Shown here piece after piece: positions 1 to 8,156 of a DNA stretch of 60,120 nucleotides. The stretch is from positions 1 to 60,120 of the forward strand of contig CAKULV010000015.1 in assembly GCA_934667425.1 (NCBI GenBank), in the 5' to 3' direction. The stretch's first letter is position 1; each line of letters opens with the position of its first letter. The stretch is from an uncultured Kiritimatiellota bacterium (GTDB lineage Bacteria > Verrucomicrobiota > Kiritimatiellia > RFP12 > UBA1067). Under the pieces are notes generated by a model. It did not search any database, was not told the origin of the DNA, and worked only from the letters and a program-made list of their open reading frames with translations. The translations under genes were made by a program, and so were the position numbers.

Positions 1-99
1 GCCAGCTGCCGCGACGGCGAGGGCGCACCCCTCTTGCGACCGCTTGCGCGGCTCACTTCGTTCGGGGGATATGTCGCCACGATAAATTATCAAATGACC

Positions 100-300
100 C
101 AATTCCCAAATGCAATCGTAAATCATAAATCCTAAATCGCAAATCCAACTACCAACTACACGGCCATTTTCACGATGGCGAGGGCGCCATCGCCACGGCA
201 AACGGCCAAATGCCCAAATCCACAAATGCAACCGCAAATCGTAAATCATAAATCGTAAATCCCACTACCAACCATACGGCCATTCCCACGATGGCAATGG
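100..300. repeat. Tandem intergenic repeat, two copies of about 95-100 bp
   Basis: Two diverged direct copies lie side by side, roughly 100-205 and 205-300. Each has a run of 7-bp units of the form (C/T)AAATC(N), then a short CTACCAA-type stretch, then ACGGCCATT..CACGATGGC. The same composite block recurs near 3046-3110. No gene is visible in positions 1-369; this stretch is the 3' flank of the exported-protein gene and also holds its terminator. Confidence 0.75.
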
Positions 301-320
301 AGCCACAACAAATGCACAAA

Positions 321-342
321 GGGCGCCGCAAACGCGGCGCCC
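321..342 (-). terminator. Rho-independent terminator of the exported-protein gene
   Basis: A perfect inverted repeat with arms GGGCGCCGC and GCGGCGCCC and a 4-nt loop lies about 28 bp past the stop codon at 370. On the minus strand it is followed by a T-rich stretch (TTTGTGCATTTG). Confidence 0.75.
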
Positions 343-369
343 TCGGTTTGTGGCTATCGACGGACAGCC

Positions 370-2070
370 TTACTCGACGGTAGGAGCCTTCGTGAGCGAA
401 AGCTCTGCCTTGAGGAACTTCGCCTCCGGCTTGTTCACGTTAACCGTGACCGTGCCGGCTTCGGTATCGACGGCGGAGACCGCGATGTTCTCCTTCGTCC
501 AGGCCGCAGCGCCGAGCTCGGAAGCGTACTCGATCGCGAGGTAGCCGTTGCAGACCTGATAGCTGCCATCCGACCCCGTGAGTTTCACGCCTTCCACCGT
601 GCAGCCGATCACGATGTCCCAACCACCATTGGCGTTCTGCGCGATGGACGTGATCTTCAGCGTCGCATCACCGGCCGCAGCCTCGTTGGATGCCGCCGTG
701 TTGAGGAGGAACTGGTTCTGCGCGGCACTCACGTCGCCATCGCCGGCGACATTTGCCTTCCAGACATCGTACAGACCCTTGACGGTCGCGTCTTCCGCCG
801 GGATATATTCAGGATATCCAGCGGAGGCGGAGGCCTTCGCGGTAATCGTGAGGGAGGCTTCGACACCGCCATCGACAGTGAACGAACCCGTACCCGCTAC
901 ACCGTCAAGCGAACCCGTCAGGCCAACCGATGCACACGAATCGAACCCGAAACCTTCGGCATACGAGATCGACGTAATCAGAATTGTCGCACCTGCCACA
1001 AGGTCTTCGACTTCCGTGCCGTATTGCGTCTCGCCATTTACCGTGTATTCAACTGCGGACACGTTCTCGCCGAGATTCAACGTGAAATTGACGACTTTGG
1101 CGGCAGGATCAGTCGTCGTGATAACGAGGTCATCGACAAGACCCTCACCAGCAAAGCCGACGGCCTGAAGGGCATTCTTGGATGTCGACGAGGTGGCAGC
1201 CTTCAATGAAAGCACAACCTGTCGAGTTCCAATAGCCTGAAACAGTGCCTGATTTTGCATGAAAATGGCAAGCACATTCTGGTCGTTGACATTAATCGTA
1301 TCTCCACCAAATGTGCAATCAACGCCATTGATCTTGACACGGAACGCCATCAACCCCAACTGAGGCCCCATATCTTTTCCGCCAACAACTGAAGCGGGAA
1401 TCACCTCAACGGTGAGACGATACCATACGCCAGGTTCAACTGGGATGTTTTGGACTACGTATTCCCTTTGGGAAGCCGATGCCGCGCTCGCCAAATATCC
1501 ACCCTTTACCACAAGGTTCGTCGCCGTTGTGACAACCTCTACGCCATCATCTCCAGGAGTGGTCGTGGCCGTCTCCTTGAGATAGATCATGAGCTTGTCG
1601 TCATCACCGGGGGTCACCGTGTCAGAGGAAGGCGTGACCGTGAACTGCACGAGCGTATCAACGTAGGTTGTGGCAGTAATGTCTTCCCCAACCTGTGGAG
1701 CGGAACCGGCGACAGGAGCAAATGTGCGGAGCAGAGGAGCTGTGCCTGTGCTGACCTGCAGGGCATTCGCGCGCGAGGTCTTGTCCGCACCGTCAAACTT
1801 GGCGACACCAGTCGGACGGGTCACGGGAGTGGCATTGTCCGTAAACGCGACAATCTCCGACTCGTTGTCATCGGCGTTCTCACCGACATAGCAGAAATAG
1901 GAGTCGGTATCCGTGGAGCTAACCATGTTGTCGCGGGTTCCAGTAATGACCTTGTCGCCTTGATTGAGCTTCTCAAAGCCCGTGGAGGCATTCCTATTCT
2001 GAATGGCCTGCGCAACGGAGGCGATGCCGATGGCAGTCGCCGCCGCAAGCATAAACTTCAGTGTCTTCAT
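370..2070 (-). CDS. Exported surface-type protein of unknown function
   Basis: 566 residues from the ATG at 2070. That start is preceded by AAAGGAAA and opens a clear signal peptide (MKTLKFMLAAATAIGIASVAQA). The open frame extends 36 codons upstream, but that part has no signal sequence or ribosome site. The mature protein is acidic, rich in Ser/Thr/Val and poor in Lys/Arg. Its N-terminal half has the strand-rich look of a LamG/concanavalin-like domain (roughly residues 30-330, including DDKLMIYLKET and FRVKINGVDC). It is followed by bacterial-repeat/Ig-like segments and a C-terminal region ending AELSLTKAPTVE. No catalytic motif is recognised. The gene stands alone with its own promoter and terminator. 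A role on the cell surface or in binding is inference from the signal peptide and composition. Confidence 0.75.
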   Translation of the reverse strand: MKTLKFMLAAATAIGIASVAQAIQNRNASTGFEKLNQGDKVITGTRDNMVSSTDTDSYFCYVGENADDNESEIVAFTDNATPVTRPTGVAKFDGADKTSRANALQVSTGTAPLLRTFAPVAGSAPQVGEDITATTYVDTLVQFTVTPSSDTVTPGDDDKLMIYLKETATTTPGDDGVEVVTTATNLVVKGGYLASAASASQREYVVQNIPVEPGVWYRLTVEVIPASVVGGKDMGPQLGLMAFRVKINGVDCTFGGDTINVNDQNVLAIFMQNQALFQAIGTRQVVLSLKAATSSTSKNALQAVGFAGEGLVDDLVITTTDPAAKVVNFTLNLGENVSAVEYTVNGETQYGTEVEDLVAGATILITSISYAEGFGFDSCASVGLTGSLDGVAGTGSFTVDGGVEASLTITAKASASAGYPEYIPAEDATVKGLYDVWKANVAGDGDVSAAQNQFLLNTAASNEAAAGDATLKITSIAQNANGGWDIVIGCTVEGVKLTGSDGSYQVCNGYLAIEYASELGAAAWTKENIAVSAVDTEAGTVTVNVNKPEAKFLKAELSLTKAPTVE

Positions 2071-2149
2071 TGTGTTTTTCCTTTGTTTTCCCGTGAACGA
2101 CGAACAAGTCCGCCCCTCACGAGGGCCGACTCTTCTGTTGACGGGATGA

Positions 2150-2178
2150 AACATACCAAAAGTCGCCGGCCGATGCAA
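2150..2178 (-). promoter_or_regulatory. Promoter of the exported-protein gene
   Basis: TTGCAT (2173-2178) is followed after 17 bp by TATGTT (2150-2155), and TGG immediately precedes the -10, making it an extended -10. The predicted leader before the ATG at 2070 is about 70 nt. Confidence 0.5.
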
Positions 2179-2190
2179 GAGTTTTATTTT

Positions 2191-2286
2191 GATAGTTGGT
2201 AGTTGATAGTTGGTAGTTGGTAGTGAGAAGGCTACTATCTACCATCTACCAACTACCAACTACCATCTACCATCTACCAACTGCCA
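2191..2286. repeat. Heptamer repeat array that can fold into a long imperfect hairpin
   Basis: The left arm is a run of TTGGTAG-type heptamers (2191-2224) and the right arm a run of CTACCAA-type heptamers (about 2232-2279). The arms are complementary with a few mismatches. It lies between two divergent genes. Confidence 0.8.
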
Positions 2287-2289
2287 CTA

Positions 2290-2298
2290 TGCTATAAT
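2290..2298 (+). promoter_or_regulatory. Extended -10 promoter of the HAD gene
   Basis: TGC followed by a consensus TATAAT at 2293-2298, 27 nt before the ATG. No convincing Shine-Dalgarno sequence is seen in the short leader. Confidence 0.6.
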
Positions 2299-2325
2299 CG
2301 GCGCAAACATTTACACACAACCGAT

Positions 2326-2988
2326 ATGACCGACAAGATACTTAAATTGAACCCTGCCGCGTTCCTGTTCGACCTCGACGGGACGCTCATCGACAGCGAG
2401 ACGCTGTGGGCAAAAGCCATCGCGGGGTGGTTAGGCTCCCATGGCATACACGCCGATCTGCACGAGATATGCGCACTCGTGTTCGGACACAGCTGGCTCG
2501 ACATACGCTCATCCCTCCTTGCGCGATTTCCGGCAATGCCAAGGCGCGACATGGAGCAGGATGCGTCCGAACTCCGCTCCCACTACGCGAAGATAGCGAC
2601 AGCTCCGGCGGACATGGTAATACGCTCCGCAGTCGCGTTCTACAGGGAAGCCGCAAAGGTCGCGCCCTGCGCGATCGTCTCCGGCTCGCCCCGCAACGAC
2701 GTGGCCGAAGCCGCGAGGCTTTGCGGCATAGCAGACGATACCGCATTCGTCCTCGGAGCCGAGGACTACGCACACGGCAAGCCCGCGCCGGACGGCTATC
2801 TGCTCGCCGCGAAAAGGCTCGACGTCGCCCCGTCCGACTGCATCGTGGTGGAGGACTCCACCGCCGGGGTCAGGTCTGGCATCGCTGCGGGCATGAAGGT
2901 AATAGGCGTAGACCGCAACAGGATTGTCAGACAGGACTTTTCAGGATGCGTCTTGACGGTCTCCGACCTCTCGGAACTGTCCGCATAG
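2326..2988 (+). CDS. HAD-superfamily phosphatase/phosphomutase (subfamily IA type)
   Basis: 220 residues, a typical length for beta-phosphoglucomutase-like HAD proteins. Motif I is FDLDGT with the nucleophile Asp16 and acid/base Asp18. Motif II is SGS near residue 119, the motif III lysine is in GKPAPDG near 152, and motif IV is VVEDSTAGV near 173. A cap domain fills residues 20-90. The protein should be a cytoplasmic hydrolase or mutase acting on a small phosphorylated metabolite. The substrate cannot be read from the sequence and the neighbours do not help. It is transcribed alone, with its 3' end facing the small membrane protein gene. Confidence 0.85.
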   Translation: MTDKILKLNPAAFLFDLDGTLIDSETLWAKAIAGWLGSHGIHADLHEICALVFGHSWLDIRSSLLARFPAMPRRDMEQDASELRSHYAKIATAPADMVIRSAVAFYREAAKVAPCAIVSGSPRNDVAEAARLCGIADDTAFVLGAEDYAHGKPAPDGYLLAAKRLDVAPSDCIVVEDSTAGVRSGIAAGMKVIGVDRNRIVRQDFSGCVLTVSDLSELSA

Positions 2989-3045
2989 CGGGAGGGACGC
3001 AATTCATTGCGTCCGTGTTCTCGGTCGAGCGGGAGCTCGACCCAA

Positions 3046-3112
3046 TCGCAAATCGTAAATCATAAATCGCAAATCCCACTACCAACTACCATCTACCAAC
3101 TACCAACTACGC
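3046..3112. repeat. Composite heptamer repeat between convergent genes
   Basis: (C/T)AAATC(N) units are followed by CTACCAA-type units, the same order as in the repeats at 100-300. The last CTA, read on the minus strand, is the TAG stop codon of the small membrane protein gene. Confidence 0.8.
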
Positions 3113-3397
3113 AAGCTCCTTCATGCGGTTCTTTCTCGAATAGTGGAAATACAGAGTAAGGTCGGTGGATACGAGCGTCATGTCAATAAGATACACGGCG
3201 ATCAGCCAATCGTTCGACGGATCCGAATCAAGTATGCGGGCCATTATGCCGCAAACGTAGCCGACAAGAACAATCGCCATGAACATGGGGCTTTTGCCGT
3301 CCACACGCTTTGCGCGATACGTACGCGCAATCGCGAACGGCCACGAGAAGCCGAACGCGAAAAGCATGAAGAACTCACATAACTGGGAGATTCCCAT
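3107..3397 (-). CDS. Small integral membrane protein, PQ-loop-like
   Basis: 96 residues from the ATG at 3397, which overlaps the stop codon of the preceding ATPase gene by one base (TGATG); the GTG just before is a weaker alternative. Three hydrophobic segments are visible, at about residues 5-25, 38-58 and 66-84. The segment WPFAIARTYRAKRVDGKSP resembles the PQ-loop/SemiSWEET helix-turn, with a proline, basic residues and G-K-S. I do not recognise a specific family. Tight coupling to the pilus ATPase genes suggests co-expression, but a role in pilus function is only inference. The stop codon lies in an intergenic repeat. Confidence 0.65.
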   Translation of the reverse strand: MGISQLCEFFMLFAFGFSWPFAIARTYRAKRVDGKSPMFMAIVLVGYVCGIMARILDSDPSNDWLIAVYLIDMTLVSTDLTLYFHYSRKNRMKELA

Positions 3398-5106
3398 CAC
3401 GTGTAGCGCAGCACCTCGTCAACCGTAGTGTAGCCATCGAGGATTGCGCGGACGCCATCCTCGCGCATGGTGCGCATGCCGAGCTCCCGGGCCTTCTCCC
3501 GGATGATGAGCGTAGGGGAACGCTTGTTTATCAATTCGCGTATCGGGTTCGATATCCGCAGATACTCGAAGATCGCCTTGCGCCCCTTGTAGCCGGTGCC
3601 GTTGCACGTCTTGCAACCCTTGCCGTAGTAGAACGGGCGGCCACCGATCTGGTCTCGCGTGAGCGATATGCGGTCGAGCGTCTCGTCGTCCGGCTCGTAC
3701 GGCTGCCTGCACTCCTTGCAGCACGTGCGGAGAAGACGCTGGCCGAGCACGGCCTCGAGCGTCGAGGCGACCATGTACGGCGGCACGTTCATATCCACGA
3801 AACGCATCACCGCGCCGGCGGCGTCGTTTGTGTGGAGCGTGGAGAACACCAGGTGGCCGGTGAGGGCTGCCTGGATTGCGACCTCCGCAGTCTCAAGGTC
3901 GCGGATTTCCCCGATGAGCATGATGTCCGGGTCCTGACGCAGGAACGCGCGCAGCACCTTCGGGAACGTGTTCCCCACCTCATGGTTGACCGGCACCTGC
4001 ACAATGCCGTCCACATCGTATTCCACGGGCTCCTCGGCCGTGAGGATCTTCGTGTCTATCGAATTGATCCTGCGAAGCACGGAATACAGGGTGGTGGTTT
4101 TGCCGGATCCCGTAGGCCCGGTCACCACGATGATCCCGTTAGGCTTCTCGATGTCCATCGTCAGCTGCTCGTAGACATCCTCCGCGAGTCCCACGTTCTC
4201 AAGGTCGAGCGACGTGGCGCTCTGGTCGAGAATACGCATAACCACGGATTCGCCATGCACCGTCGGCAGGCACGACACGCGCAGATCCACCGGACGCCCG
4301 GCCACGTTGATCGCTATGCGGCCATCCTGCGGAACGCGGCGTTCCGCGATGTTCAGCCCGGCCATGATCTTCACGCGGGAGATGATCGCCGGAGCCATGG
4401 AGACGTCAGGGGCCTTCATGGCGTACAGTGCGCCATCCACGCGGTAGCGGATCTGGAAGTCCTTTTCAAACGGCTCGATGTGAATGTCGGCCGCGCGATC
4501 GACCACGCCCTGGTAGAGGATCAGGTTCACGAACTTCACGACGGCGTTGTTGTTCGCGGCGCCCTCAAGGGCCGCCACGTCGTTCGGGTCGCTCTTGATG
4601 CTCTCGTCCATGTCCATGCCGGAGCCGAGGCTCTTGAGCATGTCCGCGACGGACTCCGTATCGTCCCCGTAGTACTGCGCGATGCGGTCGCGCACGTCGC
4701 CTTCCCGCGCCATGACGAACCGCACGTCCTTCGTAAGCACGAACGTAAGCTCGTCCGACACGCGAGGGTCTATGAGGTCGCTCGTCGCGAGGGTCACGCT
4801 CGTGTCGTCCGCCGCGACGGCAAGCACGTTGTACATTCGCGCAACGGATGTCGGTATGGACTGCACGACGTCCGTCGAGAGCGTCATGGACGAAAGATCA
4901 ACGACCTCGCAGCCCTGGTAGGCGGCCATCATGCTCAGCAGGTCATCCTCCGTCACGTACTCGCCGTCTATGAGTATCTGGCGGATTGTCTTGCCCGTGG
5001 GGTTCTTCGCCTCATCGAGTATCGTATCCACCTGGGCATCGTCAAGCACCCCGTTCTGCACAAGCAGGTCAAGGAGCGGGTCAAGCGGTTTGCGGGTATC
5101 TGCCAT
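3397..5106 (-). CDS. pilB: Type IV pilus assembly / type II secretion ATPase (GspE/PilB family)
   Basis: 569 residues. An N-terminal MshEN/GspE_N domain covers roughly residues 1-150. The secretion ATPase core has Walker A GPTGSGKTT near 330, the Asp-box/Walker B LIGEIRDLET near 392, and the His-box TGHLVFSTLHTND. Four cysteines (CCKEC near 460 and CKTC near 497) form the zinc module typical of extension ATPases. The protein should be a cytoplasmic hexamer that powers pilus extension or pseudopilus assembly. It is the third gene in an ATPase operon, 34 bp after pilT. A second, related ATPase lies two genes upstream, so the two may serve different machines. Confidence 0.93.
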   Translation of the reverse strand: MADTRKPLDPLLDLLVQNGVLDDAQVDTILDEAKNPTGKTIRQILIDGEYVTEDDLLSMMAAYQGCEVVDLSSMTLSTDVVQSIPTSVARMYNVLAVAADDTSVTLATSDLIDPRVSDELTFVLTKDVRFVMAREGDVRDRIAQYYGDDTESVADMLKSLGSGMDMDESIKSDPNDVAALEGAANNNAVVKFVNLILYQGVVDRAADIHIEPFEKDFQIRYRVDGALYAMKAPDVSMAPAIISRVKIMAGLNIAERRVPQDGRIAINVAGRPVDLRVSCLPTVHGESVVMRILDQSATSLDLENVGLAEDVYEQLTMDIEKPNGIIVVTGPTGSGKTTTLYSVLRRINSIDTKILTAEEPVEYDVDGIVQVPVNHEVGNTFPKVLRAFLRQDPDIMLIGEIRDLETAEVAIQAALTGHLVFSTLHTNDAAGAVMRFVDMNVPPYMVASTLEAVLGQRLLRTCCKECRQPYEPDDETLDRISLTRDQIGGRPFYYGKGCKTCNGTGYKGRKAIFEYLRISNPIRELINKRSPTLIIREKARELGMRTMREDGVRAILDGYTTVDEVLRYT

Positions 5107-5140
5107 CGTGAAAGTCCTCCGATTCGGTGTCGGCGGCGCG

Positions 5141-6232
5141 TCAGCGTCCCATCTCTTCCTTCAGCTTCGCGACCACGCTATCGGGATCCTGCGACTTGGT
5201 TATGAGGTCGTCGTAGGAGATCAGCCCGTTCTTGAAGTGGTCGAGCAGGCAGCTGTCGAGCGTGACCATGCCGAACTTCGCGCCGGTCTGCATGTCGGAC
5301 TTTATCATGTTCGTCTTGTTGTCGCGGATGCGGCTCTGGATCGCCGGGGTGGATATCATGATCTCGAACGCGGCGATCCGCCCGCGCACTTCGCCGTTCG
5401 GCTCGACCTTCGGCAGCAGGATCTGGGAAATCACCGCCTGCAGCCCGGACGCGAGCTGCGTACGGATCTGCTGCTGCTGGTTCGTCGGGAAGGCGTCCAC
5501 GATTCGGTCGATCGTCTCGGCGGCGCCTGTCGTGTGGAGCGTACCGAACACCAGATGCCCCGTCTCGGCGGCGGTTATCGCCGCACCTATCGTCTCGAGG
5601 TCGCGCATTTCGCCCACGAGGATGACATCCGGGTCCTGACGCAGGGCGCGGCGGATGGCCTCCGCGAAGCTCGGCACGTCGTCGCCGACCTCGCGCTGCG
5701 TGACCAGGGATTTCGCCGACTTGTGGTAGAACTCTATCGGGTCTTCAATGGTGATTATGTGCACCCCACGCTCTTGGTTGATCACGTTCAGCATCGAGGC
5801 GAGCGTCGTGGACTTGCCGGAGCCGGTAGGCCCCGTGACGAGTATCAGCCCACGCGGCTTGAAAAGCAGCTCCTTCACGGTATCCGGCAGGCCGATCTGC
5901 TCAAGAGTGAGGAGCTTGGACGGGATCATGCGGAGCACCGCGCCCCAGTTCTTGCGCTCCCTGAACACGCTTACGCGGAAGCGCGTGCCGTCCGCATGCG
6001 CCAGCGCGAAGTCCGCGCCTCCGCTCCTCTCCACCTCGGCGAGCTGATGCTCGCTGCACATCTGCTTGCACAGCTCATAGGTGTCTTCCGGGGCAAGATC
6101 CTCTTCCGAAATGGGCTGGAGTTCGCCATGGACGCGCAGCTCCGGAGGCATGTTAGCGCGTATATGGAGGTCTGACGCGCCATACTCTATCGTCGCCGCC
6201 AAAAGATCTTCAATCGTTATTTCCGTCGCCAT
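5141..6232 (-). CDS. pilT: Pilus retraction ATPase PilT
   Basis: 363 residues, as expected for PilT. The N-terminal PAS-like domain contains the conserved GASDLHI motif. Walker A GPTGSGKST is near residue 129, the Asp box/Walker B LVGEMRDLET near 204, and the His box GHLVFGTLHT follows. Unlike the two flanking ATPases it lacks the MshEN domain and zinc cysteines, which is the usual PilB/PilT difference. It should drive pilus depolymerisation and twitching motility from the cytoplasm. It lies 40 bp after the upstream PilB-type gene and 34 bp before the next. The C-terminal AIRxGK-type signature of some PilT proteins was not found. Confidence 0.93.
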   Translation of the reverse strand: MATEITIEDLLAATIEYGASDLHIRANMPPELRVHGELQPISEEDLAPEDTYELCKQMCSEHQLAEVERSGGADFALAHADGTRFRVSVFRERKNWGAVLRMIPSKLLTLEQIGLPDTVKELLFKPRGLILVTGPTGSGKSTTLASMLNVINQERGVHIITIEDPIEFYHKSAKSLVTQREVGDDVPSFAEAIRRALRQDPDVILVGEMRDLETIGAAITAAETGHLVFGTLHTTGAAETIDRIVDAFPTNQQQQIRTQLASGLQAVISQILLPKVEPNGEVRGRIAAFEIMISTPAIQSRIRDNKTNMIKSDMQTGAKFGMVTLDSCLLDHFKNGLISYDDLITKSQDPDSVVAKLKEEMGR

Positions 6233-6272
6233 CTTGTTCCCTTTCAGTTATGCGGGATCAGTCTCCGCCAGA

Positions 6273-7943
6273 TCAGTCCTCGTCGCCCATTGTCGCCTGG
6301 ATAACCTCCTTCAGGGAGGTCATTCCCGAGGCCACCTTGAGCATTCCGTCCTCGCGCAACGTGCGCATGCCCATCTCGCGCGCCCTCTCGCGGAGGACTC
6401 CGGCGGGGGCGTGGTCGAATATCAGGCGCTGGATCGTATCGTCGATCTCGAAGATCTCGAAGATGCCCTTACGTCCCTTGTACCCGCCGTTGCAGGCGCT
6501 GCAGCCGGCCCCGATGTACATATGCTCGGGACGCGTCTTCGCGATCGCGCCAAGCATCTTGAGGTCGCGCTCGGTAGGCGTGTACTCCGTCTTGCACTTC
6601 GTGCATATGGCGCGCACGAGGCGCTGCGCCATCGCCGCCCGCAGGGCAGAGGCCACGAGGAACGGCTTTACGCCCATATCGGTGAGACGCGTCACCGCCG
6701 ACGGCGCGTCGTTGGTGTGCAGCGTGGAGAACACCAGGTGGCCCGTGAGCGCCGCCTCCATGGCGATGTCGGCCGTCTCGGAGTCGCGGATCTCGCCGAT
6801 CATCACGATGTTCGGCGCCTGGCGCAGGATTGAGCGGAGCGCCGCCGAGAAGTCAAGCCCCACATCCCGGTTCACCTGCACCTGGTTGATGCCGCTCATC
6901 TGGTATTCCACGGGGTCTTCGACCGTGATGATCTTGCGGTCCGGGAGGTTGATCTGGCCAAGGCAGGCGTAGAGCGTAGTCGTCTTGCCGGAGCCGGTAG
7001 GCCCCGTGACGAGCACCACGCCATCGGAAAGGTGGATCAGCCGCTCGAACTTGTTCTGGTCATCCGAGAGGAAGCCGAGCTGGGGCAGGCCAAGCGCCAG
7101 GTTGGACTTGTCGAGAATACGCATGACGATCGACTCGCCATGGTTCGTTGGCACCGAGTTGACGCGCAGGTCGAGGTCGCGGCCGTTCACCTTCACCTGG
7201 ATTCGTCCATCCTGCGGGATGCGCTTCTCGGAGATCTTCATCTTCGACATGATCTTGATTCGCGAGAGGATGGCGCCCTGCAGGCGCTTCGGCGGCGAAT
7301 CCATCTTGCGCAGCGCCCCGTCGATGCGGTACCGCACCCTGAACTCCTTCTCCATCGGCTCAAGATGTATATCGGAGCACTTCATCTTGATGGCGTTGGA
7401 GATTATCATCGAGCAGAGCCTGATCACCGGAGCGTCGTCGCCGTCATCCGAATTCTCGGAGGCATCGCCGAACTCGTCGTCCGTGCGCGTCTCGACGGAG
7501 TCCGCACCGCTCGGATACAGCTTCTCCATCGCAGCCTTCAGCTCGTCTATCGGGGCGAGGATGGCCTGCACGTCGCGCCCGTGAAGCACGTAGCGGAGCG
7601 AATCGACGGCATCGTACCCCATCGGGTCGGTGAGCGCGACCGTGAGCGAATCGGAATCGCCGATGATCGGCACCACCCCGTACTTGCGGGCTATCTCGGC
7701 CGGGAGTATCTTCGTTATCTCCGGGTCTATCGCGTTGGGATCCACATGGCAATACTTGATCCCGAACTGCTCCGCGATGATCCCGAGCACGTCGTCCTGC
7801 GAAACGACGCCCGAGGAGACCAGCACGTCAAGCGTGGTCTCATCGCCTTCGCGCATGGAATTAGCCGCTGCGGCGACCTGCTCTGCGGTCAGGAAGCCCT
7901 GCTCCCGCAGAAGCGTCAATACGTATTCGTCATTAGAAGTCAT
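6273..7943 (-). CDS. Type IV pilus assembly ATPase, second GspE/PilB paralogue
   Basis: 556 residues. The N-terminal MshEN-type region (1-150) includes the conserved ILPAEIARKYGVVPI stretch. Walker A GPTGSGKTT is near 309, Walker B MIGEIRDSET near 380, and the His box TGHLVFSTLHTND follows. The zinc cysteines are CTKC near 447 and CSAC near 480. It is the first gene of the pilB-pilT-pilB operon and is clearly homologous to the third gene, but not a recent duplicate, since the linkers and N-termini differ widely. The start at 7943 has no strong Shine-Dalgarno sequence. Upstream is a heptamer-repeat region separating it from thiC. Confidence 0.92.
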   Translation of the reverse strand: MTSNDEYVLTLLREQGFLTAEQVAAAANSMREGDETTLDVLVSSGVVSQDDVLGIIAEQFGIKYCHVDPNAIDPEITKILPAEIARKYGVVPIIGDSDSLTVALTDPMGYDAVDSLRYVLHGRDVQAILAPIDELKAAMEKLYPSGADSVETRTDDEFGDASENSDDGDDAPVIRLCSMIISNAIKMKCSDIHLEPMEKEFRVRYRIDGALRKMDSPPKRLQGAILSRIKIMSKMKISEKRIPQDGRIQVKVNGRDLDLRVNSVPTNHGESIVMRILDKSNLALGLPQLGFLSDDQNKFERLIHLSDGVVLVTGPTGSGKTTTLYACLGQINLPDRKIITVEDPVEYQMSGINQVQVNRDVGLDFSAALRSILRQAPNIVMIGEIRDSETADIAMEAALTGHLVFSTLHTNDAPSAVTRLTDMGVKPFLVASALRAAMAQRLVRAICTKCKTEYTPTERDLKMLGAIAKTRPEHMYIGAGCSACNGGYKGRKGIFEIFEIDDTIQRLIFDHAPAGVLRERAREMGMRTLREDGMLKVASGMTSLKEVIQATMGDED

Positions 7944-7997
7944 TGCTGTGAAGTAATATATCAGATTGCACTTTCAAGCGCAACCCATACAGGGGGC

Positions 7998-8090
7998 AGT
8001 TGGTAGTTGGTAGTGGGTAGTTGGTAGTTGGTAGTGGGTAGTTGGTAGTTGGTAGTTGGTAGAGGGTAGAGGGTAGAGGGTAGAGGGTAG
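7998..8090. repeat. GT-rich heptamer repeat array with a G-quadruplex motif
   Basis: Tandem TTGGTAG and GTGGGTAG-type heptamers pass into AGGGTAG units. Four GGG tracts separated by TAGA lie at 8064-8087 on the plus strand. The array sits between the end of thiC and the start of the pilus ATPase operon; no gene is seen in 7944-8156. Confidence 0.85.
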
Positions 8091-8156
8091 TCCGTGTCCG
8101 CCATCGGTCGCAACAAGTGCGACTCTCCCGCATTTCTGCACTTCCGCACGGCCATT

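Noticed and set aside
2191..2286. CRISPR array
   Set aside because: Repeats are 7 bp, contiguous and without unique spacers; no cas genes in the window.
3832..5205. A 457-codon plus-strand open frame opposite the PilB-type gene
   Set aside because: His/Arg/Val-rich antisense translation with no conserved feature.
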